64,000 nucleotides of DNA, taken from contig NZ_WSNW01000001.1 of assembly GCF_009767585.1 (NCBI RefSeq), forward strand, positions 2,014,090 through 2,078,089. Reading direction: 5' to 3'. Positions 32,212 through 40,556 of the stretch are shown here, piece after piece. Origin of the DNA: Coprobacillus cateniformis (GTDB lineage: Bacteria; Bacillota_I; Bacilli_A; Erysipelotrichales; Coprobacillaceae). The notes under the pieces are model-generated. The model did no database searches. It was given only the letters and a program-made list of their open reading frames with translations, and had not been told where the DNA came from. The first letter of the stretch is position 1, and each line of letters opens with the position of its first letter. The translations under genes were made by a program, and so were the position numbers.

Positions 32212-33120
32212 ATGGATTTCGGAATGAAATTACAAAGTTTAAGAAAAGAAAAAGGATTGTCACAAGAAGCATTGGCAGAAAAACTTCATGTTTCTAGACA
32301 GGCAGTCAGTAAGTGGGAATCAGGTGCAGGGTATCCAGAAATGGATAAACTCATTTTAATTAGTGACTTGTTTGGTGTGACTATTGATTATTTAATTAAA
32401 GATAGTCATGAATCTGTTCCAGATGATCAAAGAGCGGAATCAAAATATTTTATGAATAGTCAAAAAATAAAAGAGTATATGAATTTCAAGAGACATTTTG
32501 GATTACGTATTGGGGGAGCAGTATCAGCGATTATTCTTTCTGTTATTTTTCCAATTCTTATGAGTGATAAGCAGTATGAAATGATAGGGACAATGATTAT
32601 GCTGTTGATTGTTGCATTGGCAGTTGGGGTTTTAATCATAACGGGTATGTCATGTGAAGGGTATTCAGAGCTTGAGAAAAAAGAAATTAATATGAGTTTT
32701 AATGATTTGCAGGATATACAAAATCAGTACATGAATTTTAAATCAAAATTTGGGATGTCTATAGCATTTGGTGTTTTCTTTATTATATTTGCAGTTGCTA
32801 TGACAGTGTTTGTTGAAGAATATGTAAAGAATGAATATCTATCTGGTATGATCTTATTTGTTTGTGTTGCGATATCTGTTTTTATATTTATCTATCAAGG
32901 TATTAAAGATGGAATGTATCGTTTTCTTGTTCAAAACAGGAAATATATAACAGAACAAAAGAAAGAGGAAAAGAGTCTATATGCTATGACAATGCCTTTA
33001 GCAGCAATGATTTATTTGGTCATGGGATTTACTCAAGGATGGTGGCATCCAGGGTGGATTATCTTCCCAGTTGTAGCAATCATTACTGCAGGAATAGAAT
33101 CTTTTATGAATAAAGAATAG
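32212..33120 (+). CDS. XRE-family HTH with C-terminal membrane domain
   Basis: A 302-aa protein. Residues 1-65 are an XRE HTH ('EKLHVSRQAVSKWESGAGYP'), then a linker and two similar pairs of membrane helices (about 100-145 and 180-225), then two more at the end. The phrase 'YMNFKRHFGLRIGGAV' near 85 and 'YMNFKSKFGMSIAFGV' near 172 show that the membrane part is an internal duplication. This membrane-tethered XRE design is common in Firmicutes; its signal is unknown. GAGGTGAGG precedes ATG 32212. The small membrane protein gene 33121 follows with no gap. Confidence 0.8.
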   Translation: MDFGMKLQSLRKEKGLSQEALAEKLHVSRQAVSKWESGAGYPEMDKLILISDLFGVTIDYLIKDSHESVPDDQRAESKYFMNSQKIKEYMNFKRHFGLRIGGAVSAIILSVIFPILMSDKQYEMIGTMIMLLIVALAVGVLIITGMSCEGYSELEKKEINMSFNDLQDIQNQYMNFKSKFGMSIAFGVFFIIFAVAMTVFVEEYVKNEYLSGMILFVCVAISVFIFIYQGIKDGMYRFLVQNRKYITEQKKEEKSLYAMTMPLAAMIYLVMGFTQGWWHPGWIIFPVVAIITAGIESFMNKE

Positions 33121-33291
33121 ATGAAAAGATGTTCACAGTTGTGTTTCTTATTTGGTTTTCTTATTTGTAGCATTTTATCAGTTATTGATAGATTTATGAA
33201 AACGATACCCAATTTGATATATATTGTTGGTATGGTTATGGGAAGTGGCATTGTATTGATAGGAATATTATTGTTAAAAAGATCAGAATGA
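33121..33291 (+). CDS. Small two-span membrane protein (56 aa)
   Basis: ATG 33121 begins right after the stop of the XRE membrane gene and gives 56 aa with two hydrophobic segments (about 5-22 and 33-52), a Lys/Arg at each end and no known motif. A terminator follows immediately, so the pair forms one short operon. A clear SD is missing, so translation would depend on termination of the upstream gene (restart at the TAG-ATG junction). Function unknown; a partner of the membrane-bound XRE protein is a guess. Confidence 0.5.
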   Translation: MKRCSQLCFLFGFLICSILSVIDRFMKTIPNLIYIVGMVMGSGIVLIGILLLKRSE

Positions 33292-33314
33292 TAGAAATCA
33301 TTCTGTTTTTTTTT
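33284..33314 (+). terminator. Terminator after the XRE membrane operon
   Basis: AGAATGA (33285-33291) pairs with TCATTCT (33298-33304), then a run of nine or more T. Confidence 0.85.
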
Positions 33315-33331
33315 ATTAAAATGAGTTCAAT

Positions 33332-33366
33332 TTTTTCAAAAAAATCTTGAAAAAGACTGAACTTGT
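33332..33366 (+). promoter_or_regulatory. Putative PRD-regulator operator upstream of transaldolase
   Basis: TTTTTCAA (33332-33339) and TTGAAAAA (33347-33354) are 8-bp arms with a 7-bp spacer, followed by CTGAACTTG. The same block (N8 spacer, then TTGAACTTG) recurs at 34132-34166 before the regulator gene, so both units are probably controlled by the same protein. Confidence 0.65.
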
Positions 33367-33416
33367 AGAATATGAAAAGAGATTAGATAATAAATATAGA
33401 AGATAGGAGGAGAGTT

Positions 33417-34067
33417 ATGAAATTATTTATTGATACTGCAAACATAGAAGAAATTCAAAAAGCAAATGATTTAGGTGTCATTTGTGGGGTAACAACCAAT
33501 CCATCATTGATTGCTAAAGAAGGAAGAGATTTTAAAGAAGTGATTAAAGAGATTACAGAGATTGTAGATGGACCTATTAGTGGTGAAGTCAAAGCAACAA
33601 CAACCCAAGCTGAAGATATGGTTATTGAGGCAAGAGAGATTGCTAAGATTCATAAGAATATGGTTGTGAAGATACCAATGTGTGAAGAAGGTTTAAAAGC
33701 AGTTAAAATCTTATCACAAGAGGGTATTTCAACAAATGTGACTCTTGTCTTTAGTGCCACACAGGCTTTATTAGCAGCCATTGCTGGAGCAACTTATGTA
33801 TCGCCATTCTTAGGAAGATTGGATGATATTTCAGCATCGGGAATTGATTTGGTGGCAGATATTATGCAGATTTTTAATCAATATGGATTTGAAACTGAGG
33901 TCATCTGTGCTAGCATACGTCATCCTATACACGTTATAGAATGTGCAAGATTAGGTGCTGATATTGCAACTGTACCATATCAAATCATTATGCAAATGAT
34001 ACAACATCCATTAACTGATATTGGTGTAGAAAAGTTTATAAAAGACTATCAAAAAGTTTTTGGTTAA
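33417..34067 (+). CDS. Transaldolase / fructose-6-phosphate aldolase family protein
   Basis: A 216-aa small transaldolase (TalC/Fsa/MipB subfamily). It begins 'MKLFIDTANIEEIQKA'; 'CGVTTNPSLIAKEGRD' and the Schiff-base Lys in 'NMVVKIPMCEEGLKA' are conserved, as is 'VSPFLGRLDDISASG'. It transfers a dihydroxyacetone unit between sugar phosphates, or cleaves fructose-6-phosphate. Placed next to an ascorbate-family PTS and a transketolase pair, it completes a pentose-phosphate module. AGGAGGAGAG precedes ATG 33417. Confidence 0.93.
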   Translation: MKLFIDTANIEEIQKANDLGVICGVTTNPSLIAKEGRDFKEVIKEITEIVDGPISGEVKATTTQAEDMVIEAREIAKIHKNMVVKIPMCEEGLKAVKILSQEGISTNVTLVFSATQALLAAIAGATYVSPFLGRLDDISASGIDLVADIMQIFNQYGFETEVICASIRHPIHVIECARLGADIATVPYQIIMQMIQHPLTDIGVEKFIKDYQKVFG

Positions 34068-34131
34068 AACAATAGGTGATATGTTATTATCCACATTCCA
34101 AGTTGTGATAGAATAGGAAACATAAGTCTAT

Positions 34132-34166
34132 TTTTTCAAAAAAATTGTTGAAAAATGTTGAACTTG
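34132..34166 (+). promoter_or_regulatory. Putative PRD-regulator operator upstream of its own gene
   Basis: TTTTTCAA (34132-34139) and TTGAAAAA (34148-34155) with an 8-bp spacer, then TGTTGAACTTG. It closely matches the block at 33332-33366 and lies about 45 bp before the regulator ATG. Confidence 0.65.
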
Positions 34167-34211
34167 AATAAAAAGTCTCAAAAGTAAATAATTGAGGTAG
34201 GAAGGATAAAT

Positions 34212-36305
34212 ATGAACATACGACAAAAGCACATGCTCAATACACTTGTGAATGATGGTTCTATCCATATTGGAACAAGTGCTCAAAAATTTAATGTTGG
34301 TGAAAGAACAATTCGATATGATTTAGATGTTATTGCGGACTATATTTCAACAAAGTTACAACACCAGGGATTAATGATCAAAAATAACATTGCACATCTT
34401 ATGATTAATCAAGATGAAATTCAAGATTTAAGATTAGAAGAGATGGATAATGATTATTATGAAATTAAGATTTCTTCAGAAGAAAGAATGATTATGATTC
34501 TTTATGACTTATGTTGGGCAACTGATAAGATGACAATTCAGCAATTTGCTGATAAATATTTTGTAAGTCGAGGGACAATCAATAGTGATTTTATTGAAAT
34601 TAAAAAATGGTGTCATAAAAGACATATTCCACTTGTTTCTTTAAAAGGAAAAGGCATTTATATTGATGCTACTGAAAAACAAAGACGTGCTTATTTAAGT
34701 GAACTTATTCGTTCTTCTACAAAATTAGATCATTATAAAGATTTTATTTTTATAGAATGGTTTAAAGATATAGATGTTGAAACCATTAAAACAATTGTGA
34801 CAAAAGCTGAAAAGAAATATGGTATTTGGTTAACTGATATCGCTTTTGAAGGATTAAGTATTCATATTGCTTTATCAATTAAACGTTATCAAAGTCATCA
34901 TATTTCAGAAAGTCATGAAGCATCTCATTATACAGATATTGATCCACTCCCTTACCAAATGGCTAGTGAAATCGTCCATGAAATCAATAGACAGTTTGAA
35001 TTAAAACTCCCAGAAACAGAAATTATCTATGTCGCTATCCATTTAGGCGGGAAATCAAGTTATTTAAATGAAGATGATGTTGGTAGTCATGCACTTGTAG
35101 AGTACTACGCAATTAATATGATTATTCATGTGGGAAATATCTTGAAGGTTGATTTAAAACAAGATAAACGATTGTTAGATGGACTTATTCAACATTTAAG
35201 AGCATGTCGTTATCGTTATAAGAATGATATGGTTATTGAGAATCCTTTAAAAGAGGATTTGATTGAAAGTTATCCCAATCTGTATCAGATTTTATCACTG
35301 TTTATTAATGATACACAAGATCAAGGTTATATTCGATTTAATGATGATGAAATGACTTATGTTCTTCTTCACTTTGCTGCTGCTATTAATCGAAGAAGTC
35401 AAAAATCTAAAGAAATTCCTAATATATTAGTGGTCTGTTCAACAGGATTAGGAACCTCAGAACTGGTCGTTTCATCATTAAATAGATACTTTAAATTAAA
35501 AATTCAAGCTTGTACTGCTTTACATCAGTTACAGTACTATTTAGGAAAGTATCCAATTGATCTCATTATTACAACAGTTCCATTAGAATCAATAGTTCCA
35601 CATGTGAGAGTTCATCCAATACTTACAGATGAGGATAACAATAACATTAGAAAGAAGTTATCTGAATTGGGATTTGAAATTATTAATCAAGAAGATTCAA
35701 TTACAAAAGAATTATCTATCTTAATGGATCACTATATGAAAGATAAAGACGATTCTAAATTAATTAATGAATTAACTGAACTGTATCAAAAAATAAAACC
35801 TAATGAAAATAGTTTAGAAAGAACAATGGGGGAATATAAAATGCTTAGTGAATTATTAACGGATCAAACAATTCAATTGAATATTGATGTTCCAGATTGG
35901 CAGGAAGCCATTCGTGCCTCGGGTAAGATATTGGCTGAACAAGAATATATAACAGATGATTATATTCAGGCATCAATACATAGTGTCAAGGAATATGGAC
36001 CTTATATTGTCATTACCAAAGGTGTAGCCCTTGCACATGCAACGAATAATCAAGGAGTCTTACGTACTGGAATGTCATTGGTGAGATTAAAAACACCTGT
36101 AGAATTTGGCAACGCCAATAATGATCCTGTTAGATTTGTTTTTACACTGGCTACAATTGATTCAACTTCGCATTTGGTTGCATTATCAGACCTTGCAGAA
36201 TTTTTGGAGAGAAAAGAGTTTATGAATATCTTGTCTCGTGCAACTGAAGCTGAACAATTGATCAAATATATCAAAGAAAATGAAACAAATGTGAAAGGAG
36301 AATAA
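34212..36305 (+). CDS. PRD-containing transcriptional activator with EIIB-gat-like and EIIA domains
   Basis: A 697-aa MtlR/ManR-type regulator. Order: N-terminal HTH_11 ('FNVGERTIRYDLDVIADYI'), Mga-like HTH ('YFVSRGTINSDFIEIKKW'), PRD1 with His in 'GLSIHIALSIKR' and 'VAIHLGGK', PRD2 with His in 'LIQHLRACRYRY' and 'VLLHFAAA', an EIIB-gat-like domain with Cys in 'LVVCSTGLGTSELV', and a C-terminal EIIA (about 545-690) with His in 'ITKGVALAHATN', closest in look to ascorbate-type EIIA. Phosphorylation by HPr and the PTS sets its activity. It starts the operon with EIIB and EIIC, 3 nt apart, and no separate EIIA exists here. Confidence 0.9.
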   Translation: MNIRQKHMLNTLVNDGSIHIGTSAQKFNVGERTIRYDLDVIADYISTKLQHQGLMIKNNIAHLMINQDEIQDLRLEEMDNDYYEIKISSEERMIMILYDLCWATDKMTIQQFADKYFVSRGTINSDFIEIKKWCHKRHIPLVSLKGKGIYIDATEKQRRAYLSELIRSSTKLDHYKDFIFIEWFKDIDVETIKTIVTKAEKKYGIWLTDIAFEGLSIHIALSIKRYQSHHISESHEASHYTDIDPLPYQMASEIVHEINRQFELKLPETEIIYVAIHLGGKSSYLNEDDVGSHALVEYYAINMIIHVGNILKVDLKQDKRLLDGLIQHLRACRYRYKNDMVIENPLKEDLIESYPNLYQILSLFINDTQDQGYIRFNDDEMTYVLLHFAAAINRRSQKSKEIPNILVVCSTGLGTSELVVSSLNRYFKLKIQACTALHQLQYYLGKYPIDLIITTVPLESIVPHVRVHPILTDEDNNNIRKKLSELGFEIINQEDSITKELSILMDHYMKDKDDSKLINELTELYQKIKPNENSLERTMGEYKMLSELLTDQTIQLNIDVPDWQEAIRASGKILAEQEYITDDYIQASIHSVKEYGPYIVITKGVALAHATNNQGVLRTGMSLVRLKTPVEFGNANNDPVRFVFTLATIDSTSHLVALSDLAEFLERKEFMNILSRATEAEQLIKYIKENETNVKGE

Positions 36306-36308
36306 AAA

Positions 36309-36596
36309 ATGGCTAGAAAAACAGCATTAATTATGTGTCGTACAGGGATGGGGAGCTCTTTGATGTTAAAAATCAAAGTTGATAAATTAATTATGAAAAA
36401 TAATTTTCCATTAGACGTTACACATGATGCATTTAGTGGTTTTGCAGGTCAACAGAAGACAGATATTATTATTACAATGGATGACTTAGTTGATGAATTT
36501 AAAGGTTCATCAGCCTATGTTATTGGAGTTAAAGATATCATGGATGTTGATTATATTGAGAGCGAACTCAAAAAGTATTTTGCTGAAAATAATTAG
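36309..36596 (+). CDS. PTS ascorbate-family EIIB component
   Basis: A 95-aa lactose/ascorbate-type EIIB. The phospho-Cys is in 'ALIMCRTGMGSSLMLKIKVD', at residue 10. It is followed 17 bp later by the EIIC gene. It would take phosphate from an EIIA, the nearest candidate being the C-terminal domain of the regulator encoded directly upstream. AAAGGAG precedes ATG 36309 and overlaps the end of the regulator gene. Confidence 0.9.
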   Translation: MARKTALIMCRTGMGSSLMLKIKVDKLIMKNNFPLDVTHDAFSGFAGQQKTDIIITMDDLVDEFKGSSAYVIGVKDIMDVDYIESELKKYFAENN

Positions 36597-36613
36597 GAAG
36601 AGGAGGAAAGAAT

Positions 36614-37885
36614 ATGTTTATACTAGAGTTTGTTGTTTATGATTTATTAGGGGAAGCATCGTTACTTGTTGGATTGATGGCACTTATTGGATTATTGATT
36701 CAAAAGAAATCTGCTGCTCAAGTTATTTCGGGAACGATTAAAACAATTGTTGGATTCTTGATTTTTGGGATAGGTTCTTCTGCTGCACAAGGAGCTTTGA
36801 ATGGATTTCAATCATTGTTTGCGAGTGGTTTTGGGTTAGAAGGGGTTACACCTATTTCTGAAGCGATTACTGCTCAGGCACAAACATTATTCCCAATGGT
36901 TATTGCATTAATTATGGTTTTAGGATTTGTATGTAACCTGATTATTGCAAGATTCACAAGATTTAAATATATCTTTTTAACTGGAGGACATAGTTTATTC
37001 TTAGCTGCCTTATTAGCAATCTTATTAAAAGCTTTAGGTTTATCTGATGTTATGGCAATTGGAATTGGTGCTATTATTCTGGGATTGGCTTCATGTATCT
37101 ATCCTGCTATTGCTCAAAAATATATGAATAAAGTTACAGGTAGTGAAGATATTGCGATTGGTCATTATTGTTCAATTGCTTATGCTCTGTCAGGTTGGAT
37201 TGGTGGTAAAGTTGGTAATCCCAAAAAGAGCACAGAGTCTATTGAGTTACCTGGCTGGTTATCAATCTTTAAAGATTACATAGTTTCTGTTTCATTATCA
37301 GTTGGTATTTTCTATTATGTTGCTGCTATTGCTGCTGGACAAGGTGCTGTTGAAGTTCTTTCAGGTAGTCAACATTGGTTGATTTATCCATTAATGCAAA
37401 CATTAACATTTACTGGTGGACTTTATGTCATTATTACTGGTGTTCGTTTATTCTTAGGCGAAATTGTTCCTGCATTCGTAGGTGTCTCTGAGAAATTTAT
37501 TCCTGGAGCAAAACTTGCATTAGACTGTCCTGTTGTGTTTCCTTATGCACCAACGGCTACAGTTATGGGATTTATCTCAGCTTATATTGCTGGATTGTTA
37601 TGTATGTTAATCATGATTGCAATGGGAACAACAGTGATCATTCCAGTAGCTATTCCTTACTTCTTTATTGGTGCCACTGCTGGAGTTTTTGGTAATGCAA
37701 CAGGTGGTTGGAAAGGATGTATTATTGGGGCATTTATTGCTGGGGTTTTAATTGCTGTAGGACCTGCAATTATTTATCCTATTATGAAGAGTGTTGGGCT
37801 ATCTGGAAGTAGTTTCCCTGAAACTGATTTTAACTTAATTGGTATTATCTTTAATTTCATTGGTAAACTTATAGGTGCTTGGTAA
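36614..37885 (+). CDS. PTS ascorbate-family EIIC component (UlaA/SgaT-like)
   Basis: A 423-aa membrane permease of the UlaA/SgaT family with about eleven hydrophobic segments. The family phrase 'GFLIFGIGSSAAQGALNGFQ' near residue 46, and 'DCPVVFPYAPTATVMGFISA' near residue 301 are seen. It is a little shorter than E. coli UlaA. Family members move ascorbate, but no ulaD, ulaE or ulaF homologues occur here; instead transketolase genes follow, so the substrate is more likely a ketose or pentose. AGAGGAGGAAAG precedes ATG 36614. Confidence 0.9.
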   Translation: MFILEFVVYDLLGEASLLVGLMALIGLLIQKKSAAQVISGTIKTIVGFLIFGIGSSAAQGALNGFQSLFASGFGLEGVTPISEAITAQAQTLFPMVIALIMVLGFVCNLIIARFTRFKYIFLTGGHSLFLAALLAILLKALGLSDVMAIGIGAIILGLASCIYPAIAQKYMNKVTGSEDIAIGHYCSIAYALSGWIGGKVGNPKKSTESIELPGWLSIFKDYIVSVSLSVGIFYYVAAIAAGQGAVEVLSGSQHWLIYPLMQTLTFTGGLYVIITGVRLFLGEIVPAFVGVSEKFIPGAKLALDCPVVFPYAPTATVMGFISAYIAGLLCMLIMIAMGTTVIIPVAIPYFFIGATAGVFGNATGGWKGCIIGAFIAGVLIAVGPAIIYPIMKSVGLSGSSFPETDFNLIGIIFNFIGKLIGAW

Positions 37886-37889
37886 TAGG

Positions 37890-37918
37890 AATGCCCTTGA
37901 ATAAAGGGCATTTCTTTC
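37890..37918 (+). terminator. Intra-operon terminator-like hairpin between EIIC and transketolase
   Basis: AATGCCCTT (37890-37898) pairs with AAGGGCATT (37904-37912), then TCTTTCT. It separates transporter from enzyme genes, like the hairpins at 2649 and 21069. Confidence 0.65.
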
Positions 37919-37937
37919 TAAAGAAAGAGGTGTAAAA

Positions 37938-38765
37938 ATGAAAGAAATCAAAGAATTAGAATTATTAGCCAATCAAAATAGAAGGCGTATTATTGATATG
38001 GTCTATCAAGCGGGTGTTGGACATGTTGGAGGTGCATTATCTATAATTGATATATTAACAGCTATCTATGAATTAGATGTTGATTTTAAGAAAGAAAAGC
38101 GCAGTCGTGTTATTCTTTCAAAAGGACATGCTGTTCCTGCTCAATATGCTATTTTAGCCAGTTATGGGATGATTGATGAAGGTGAGTTTAAAACATTTAG
38201 ACAATTAAATTCTCGTTTACAGGGACACCCTTATACAAAAGATATCCCCGAAGTGGATGCAACTACAGGATTGCTTGGTCAAGGTTTCTCAATGGCAGTA
38301 GGACATGCGATTGTGAAAAAGAATAATAAAGAAAATCATCGTATCTATGCTATTGCCGGTGATGGAGAAATGCAAGAAGGTGAAATGTGGGAAGCTATGA
38401 TGTCAGCAGCCCATCATCATCTTAATAATTTGGTTTTCATTATTGATTATAATAAACTATCTTCTGGTGGACCTACAAATGATGTTATTTATATGGAATC
38501 GTTTGTTGATAAAGCAAAGGCATTCCATTTCCATACAATTGAAATTGATGGTCATAATATGAAACAAATTGTTTCTGCTTTAAATGAGACTAAACTGGTT
38601 GTTGATAAACCTATTTGCATTATAGCAAATACAATCAAAGGCAAAGGTATTTCATTTATGGAATCTGTTCCTAAATGGCATTCAAGTGGTTTAACTGATG
38701 AAGAGTACGAAATAGCTAAAAAAGATTTATTGAAGAGAGAGGAGGATATTAAAAATGGAATATAA
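37938..38765 (+). CDS. Transketolase, N-terminal (ThDP-binding) subunit
   Basis: A 275-aa split transketolase subunit. 'AGVGHVGGALSIIDILTAIY' gives the active-site His, 'ILSKGHAVPAQYAILA' the second His, and 'YAIAGDGEMQEGEMWEAMM' to 'NKLSSGG' form the GDG-N ThDP/Mg motif. It pairs with the C-terminal subunit gene, which overlaps it by 11 nt. Together they transfer two-carbon units between ketose and aldose phosphates. Complete at both ends; AGAGGTG precedes ATG 37938. Confidence 0.93.
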   Translation: MKEIKELELLANQNRRRIIDMVYQAGVGHVGGALSIIDILTAIYELDVDFKKEKRSRVILSKGHAVPAQYAILASYGMIDEGEFKTFRQLNSRLQGHPYTKDIPEVDATTGLLGQGFSMAVGHAIVKKNNKENHRIYAIAGDGEMQEGEMWEAMMSAAHHHLNNLVFIIDYNKLSSGGPTNDVIYMESFVDKAKAFHFHTIEIDGHNMKQIVSALNETKLVVDKPICIIANTIKGKGISFMESVPKWHSSGLTDEEYEIAKKDLLKREEDIKNGI

Positions 38766-39690
38766 ACTCACAACAATTCGTGAAATTATTGGGGATGTTT
38801 TATGTGAACAAGGAAGAAAAAATCCTGATATCTATGTCATTGATAGTGACCTAGCTAAATCAACAACAACCAATAAATTCCAGAATGAATTTCCTAATCG
38901 TTTTGTAGAAACAGGAATTGCTGAGCAAAATGCTGTTTCTATTGCCACTGGAATTGCAGATGAAGGAAAAATTCCTTTCTATGTAAACTTTGCTATTTTT
39001 GTTTCAGGGACAGCTTGGACACAAGTACGTCAAGCATGTTATGCCAATGCAAATGTCAAATTCATTGCTACGCATCCTGGTATGGATGGAGGTTATGATG
39101 GAGCAAGTCATCATGCAAATGAAGATATTGCATTAATGCGAGTTTTGCCAAATATGAAAGTTCTTGTTCCTAGTAACCATGATGAATTTAAAAAATGTGT
39201 CCAATTAGCCATTGATCATGAAGGACCAGTCTATATTCGTGCTGCTCGAGATGTTGTGCCAGATTTACCATCACACTTTGATGTAGAAATTGGACACAGT
39301 TATTGTGTTGAAAACAATGGCAATGATTTTGCTATGATTTTTGAAGGGTCAACAACTGATTTGGCATATCGTTCATTTGAAACATTAACAAATGAAGGCT
39401 TTAATGGTCAATTGATTAATATCTTCTCAATTAAACCAATGGATAAAGACTATATTCGTAAACTTGCTAAAGAAGTGAAAAGAATAGTTACAGTTGAGAA
39501 TCATTCAGTCATTGGGGGAATTGGTAGTGCTATTAGTGAGATTGTATCAGAAATGAGTGAACATGCCCCAGTGGTAAAAATTGGAGTAGAGGATGTTTTT
39601 ACTGAGTCTGGACCATCTCTTGCTATTAAAGAAAAATATGGACTTAATGTAGAAAATATAAAAACAAAGATGAAAGAGATATATGAATAG
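38755..39690 (+). CDS. Transketolase, C-terminal (pyrimidine-binding) subunit
   Basis: A 311-aa partner of the upstream subunit. The catalytic Glu is in 'RFVETGIAEQNAVSIATGIA', the pyrimidine domain includes 'THPGMDGGYDGASHHANEDIALMR' (split here), and a C-terminal transketolase domain ends with 'VKIGVEDVFTESG'. GAGGAGGAT lies upstream within the N-subunit gene. Together with the small transaldolase and the PTS it would turn an imported sugar phosphate into glycolytic intermediates. Confidence 0.93.
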   Translation: MEYKLTTIREIIGDVLCEQGRKNPDIYVIDSDLAKSTTTNKFQNEFPNRFVETGIAEQNAVSIATGIADEGKIPFYVNFAIFVSGTAWTQVRQACYANANVKFIATHPGMDGGYDGASHHANEDIALMRVLPNMKVLVPSNHDEFKKCVQLAIDHEGPVYIRAARDVVPDLPSHFDVEIGHSYCVENNGNDFAMIFEGSTTDLAYRSFETLTNEGFNGQLINIFSIKPMDKDYIRKLAKEVKRIVTVENHSVIGGIGSAISEIVSEMSEHAPVVKIGVEDVFTESGPSLAIKEKYGLNVENIKTKMKEIYE

Positions 39691-39695
39691 ATATG

Positions 39696-39728
39696 AAAAA
39701 GATACTTTCCTAAAAAAGTATCTTTTTT
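39696..39728 (+). terminator. Terminator after transketolase operon
   Basis: AAAAGATACTT (39697-39707) pairs with AAGTATCTTTT (39716-39726), followed by TT. A-rich on the left, so it may also act in reverse. Confidence 0.8.
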
Positions 39729-39803
39729 GCTTAAGTGTAATAGGTCTTTTTCAATTCACTTATAAGTTATACTCTCTATTATCTAATAGTATAAGCATAT
39801 ATT

Positions 39804-40556
39804 TTATACACATGAATGTTTTTTGTTTTTTGTTCTTGAAGCATGCTTAATAATCCATTGACATTCCTTTGTTATATTTTCATTTTGCCAACTGGATACA
39901 ATGAATTCAAACTTCTCTTGATCTTCCTTATATAAATCATTGAGATTATTTGCGACACTTTTTTGAATTGTTTTATCAGTATCATCCTTAAGACAAGTTA
40001 ATAATTCATAATAAATATCAAAATATTCTAGGGCAACATACAGTTTTTTTGACCAAGGTAACCGTATCCTTATGCACTCACTTGCTAATCGACGTACTCT
40101 TTGATTGCTATCCTGACTCCATTTCAAAAGTAGATTCATTGATTGTTCAGGAAACTGATTTATAATTGTACGCATACAAAATTCACTCGTAAATCTTTTT
40201 GTTAATTCTTTACTAAAGGATGTACTGACTTCAAAATTTTCACCACCAAATAACTCAACAAATTTCCCAATTGGCCAAAGCCAATATCCCTCTGTAAACA
40301 TGCCTAAACTGCCATTGAGTTCTGGCCCTAATATTTTTTTAAAAATACCAATCGTCTCTGAATAGTTTAAGGGGATAGATGCTTTTAATGCATTAGCTAG
40401 CAATTCTTGTCTATCATTAAATTCTAATTGCTCAATTGTTGGTCTTATCAATGAAATAAATTGATTGTCATTGAATTCTGAATAGACTGATTTTATCTTT
40501 TTAGCTAAAAAATATCCATATTCAATATCATAATAGTCTTTTACTTTCTTACCCAT
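39804..40556 (-). CDS. AlkC/AlkD-like HEAT-repeat DNA alkylation repair protein
   Basis: A 250-aa all-helical HEAT-repeat protein. The phrase 'SNQRVRRLASECIRIRLPWS' near residue 148 is characteristic of AlkC-type DNA glycosylases, and an aromatic-rich stretch 'EGYWLWPIGKFVELFG' lies near residue 90. Such enzymes remove 3-methyladenine. The gene overlaps the TetR regulator gene by 8 nt and is last in the VOC-TetR-AlkC operon, pointing to protection against a reactive or alkylating chemical. Activity was not checked residue by residue. Confidence 0.75.
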   Translation of the reverse strand: MGKKVKDYYDIEYGYFLAKKIKSVYSEFNDNQFISLIRPTIEQLEFNDRQELLANALKASIPLNYSETIGIFKKILGPELNGSLGMFTEGYWLWPIGKFVELFGGENFEVSTSFSKELTKRFTSEFCMRTIINQFPEQSMNLLLKWSQDSNQRVRRLASECIRIRLPWSKKLYVALEYFDIYYELLTCLKDDTDKTIQKSVANNLNDLYKEDQEKFEFIVSSWQNENITKECQWIIKHASRTKNKKHSCV

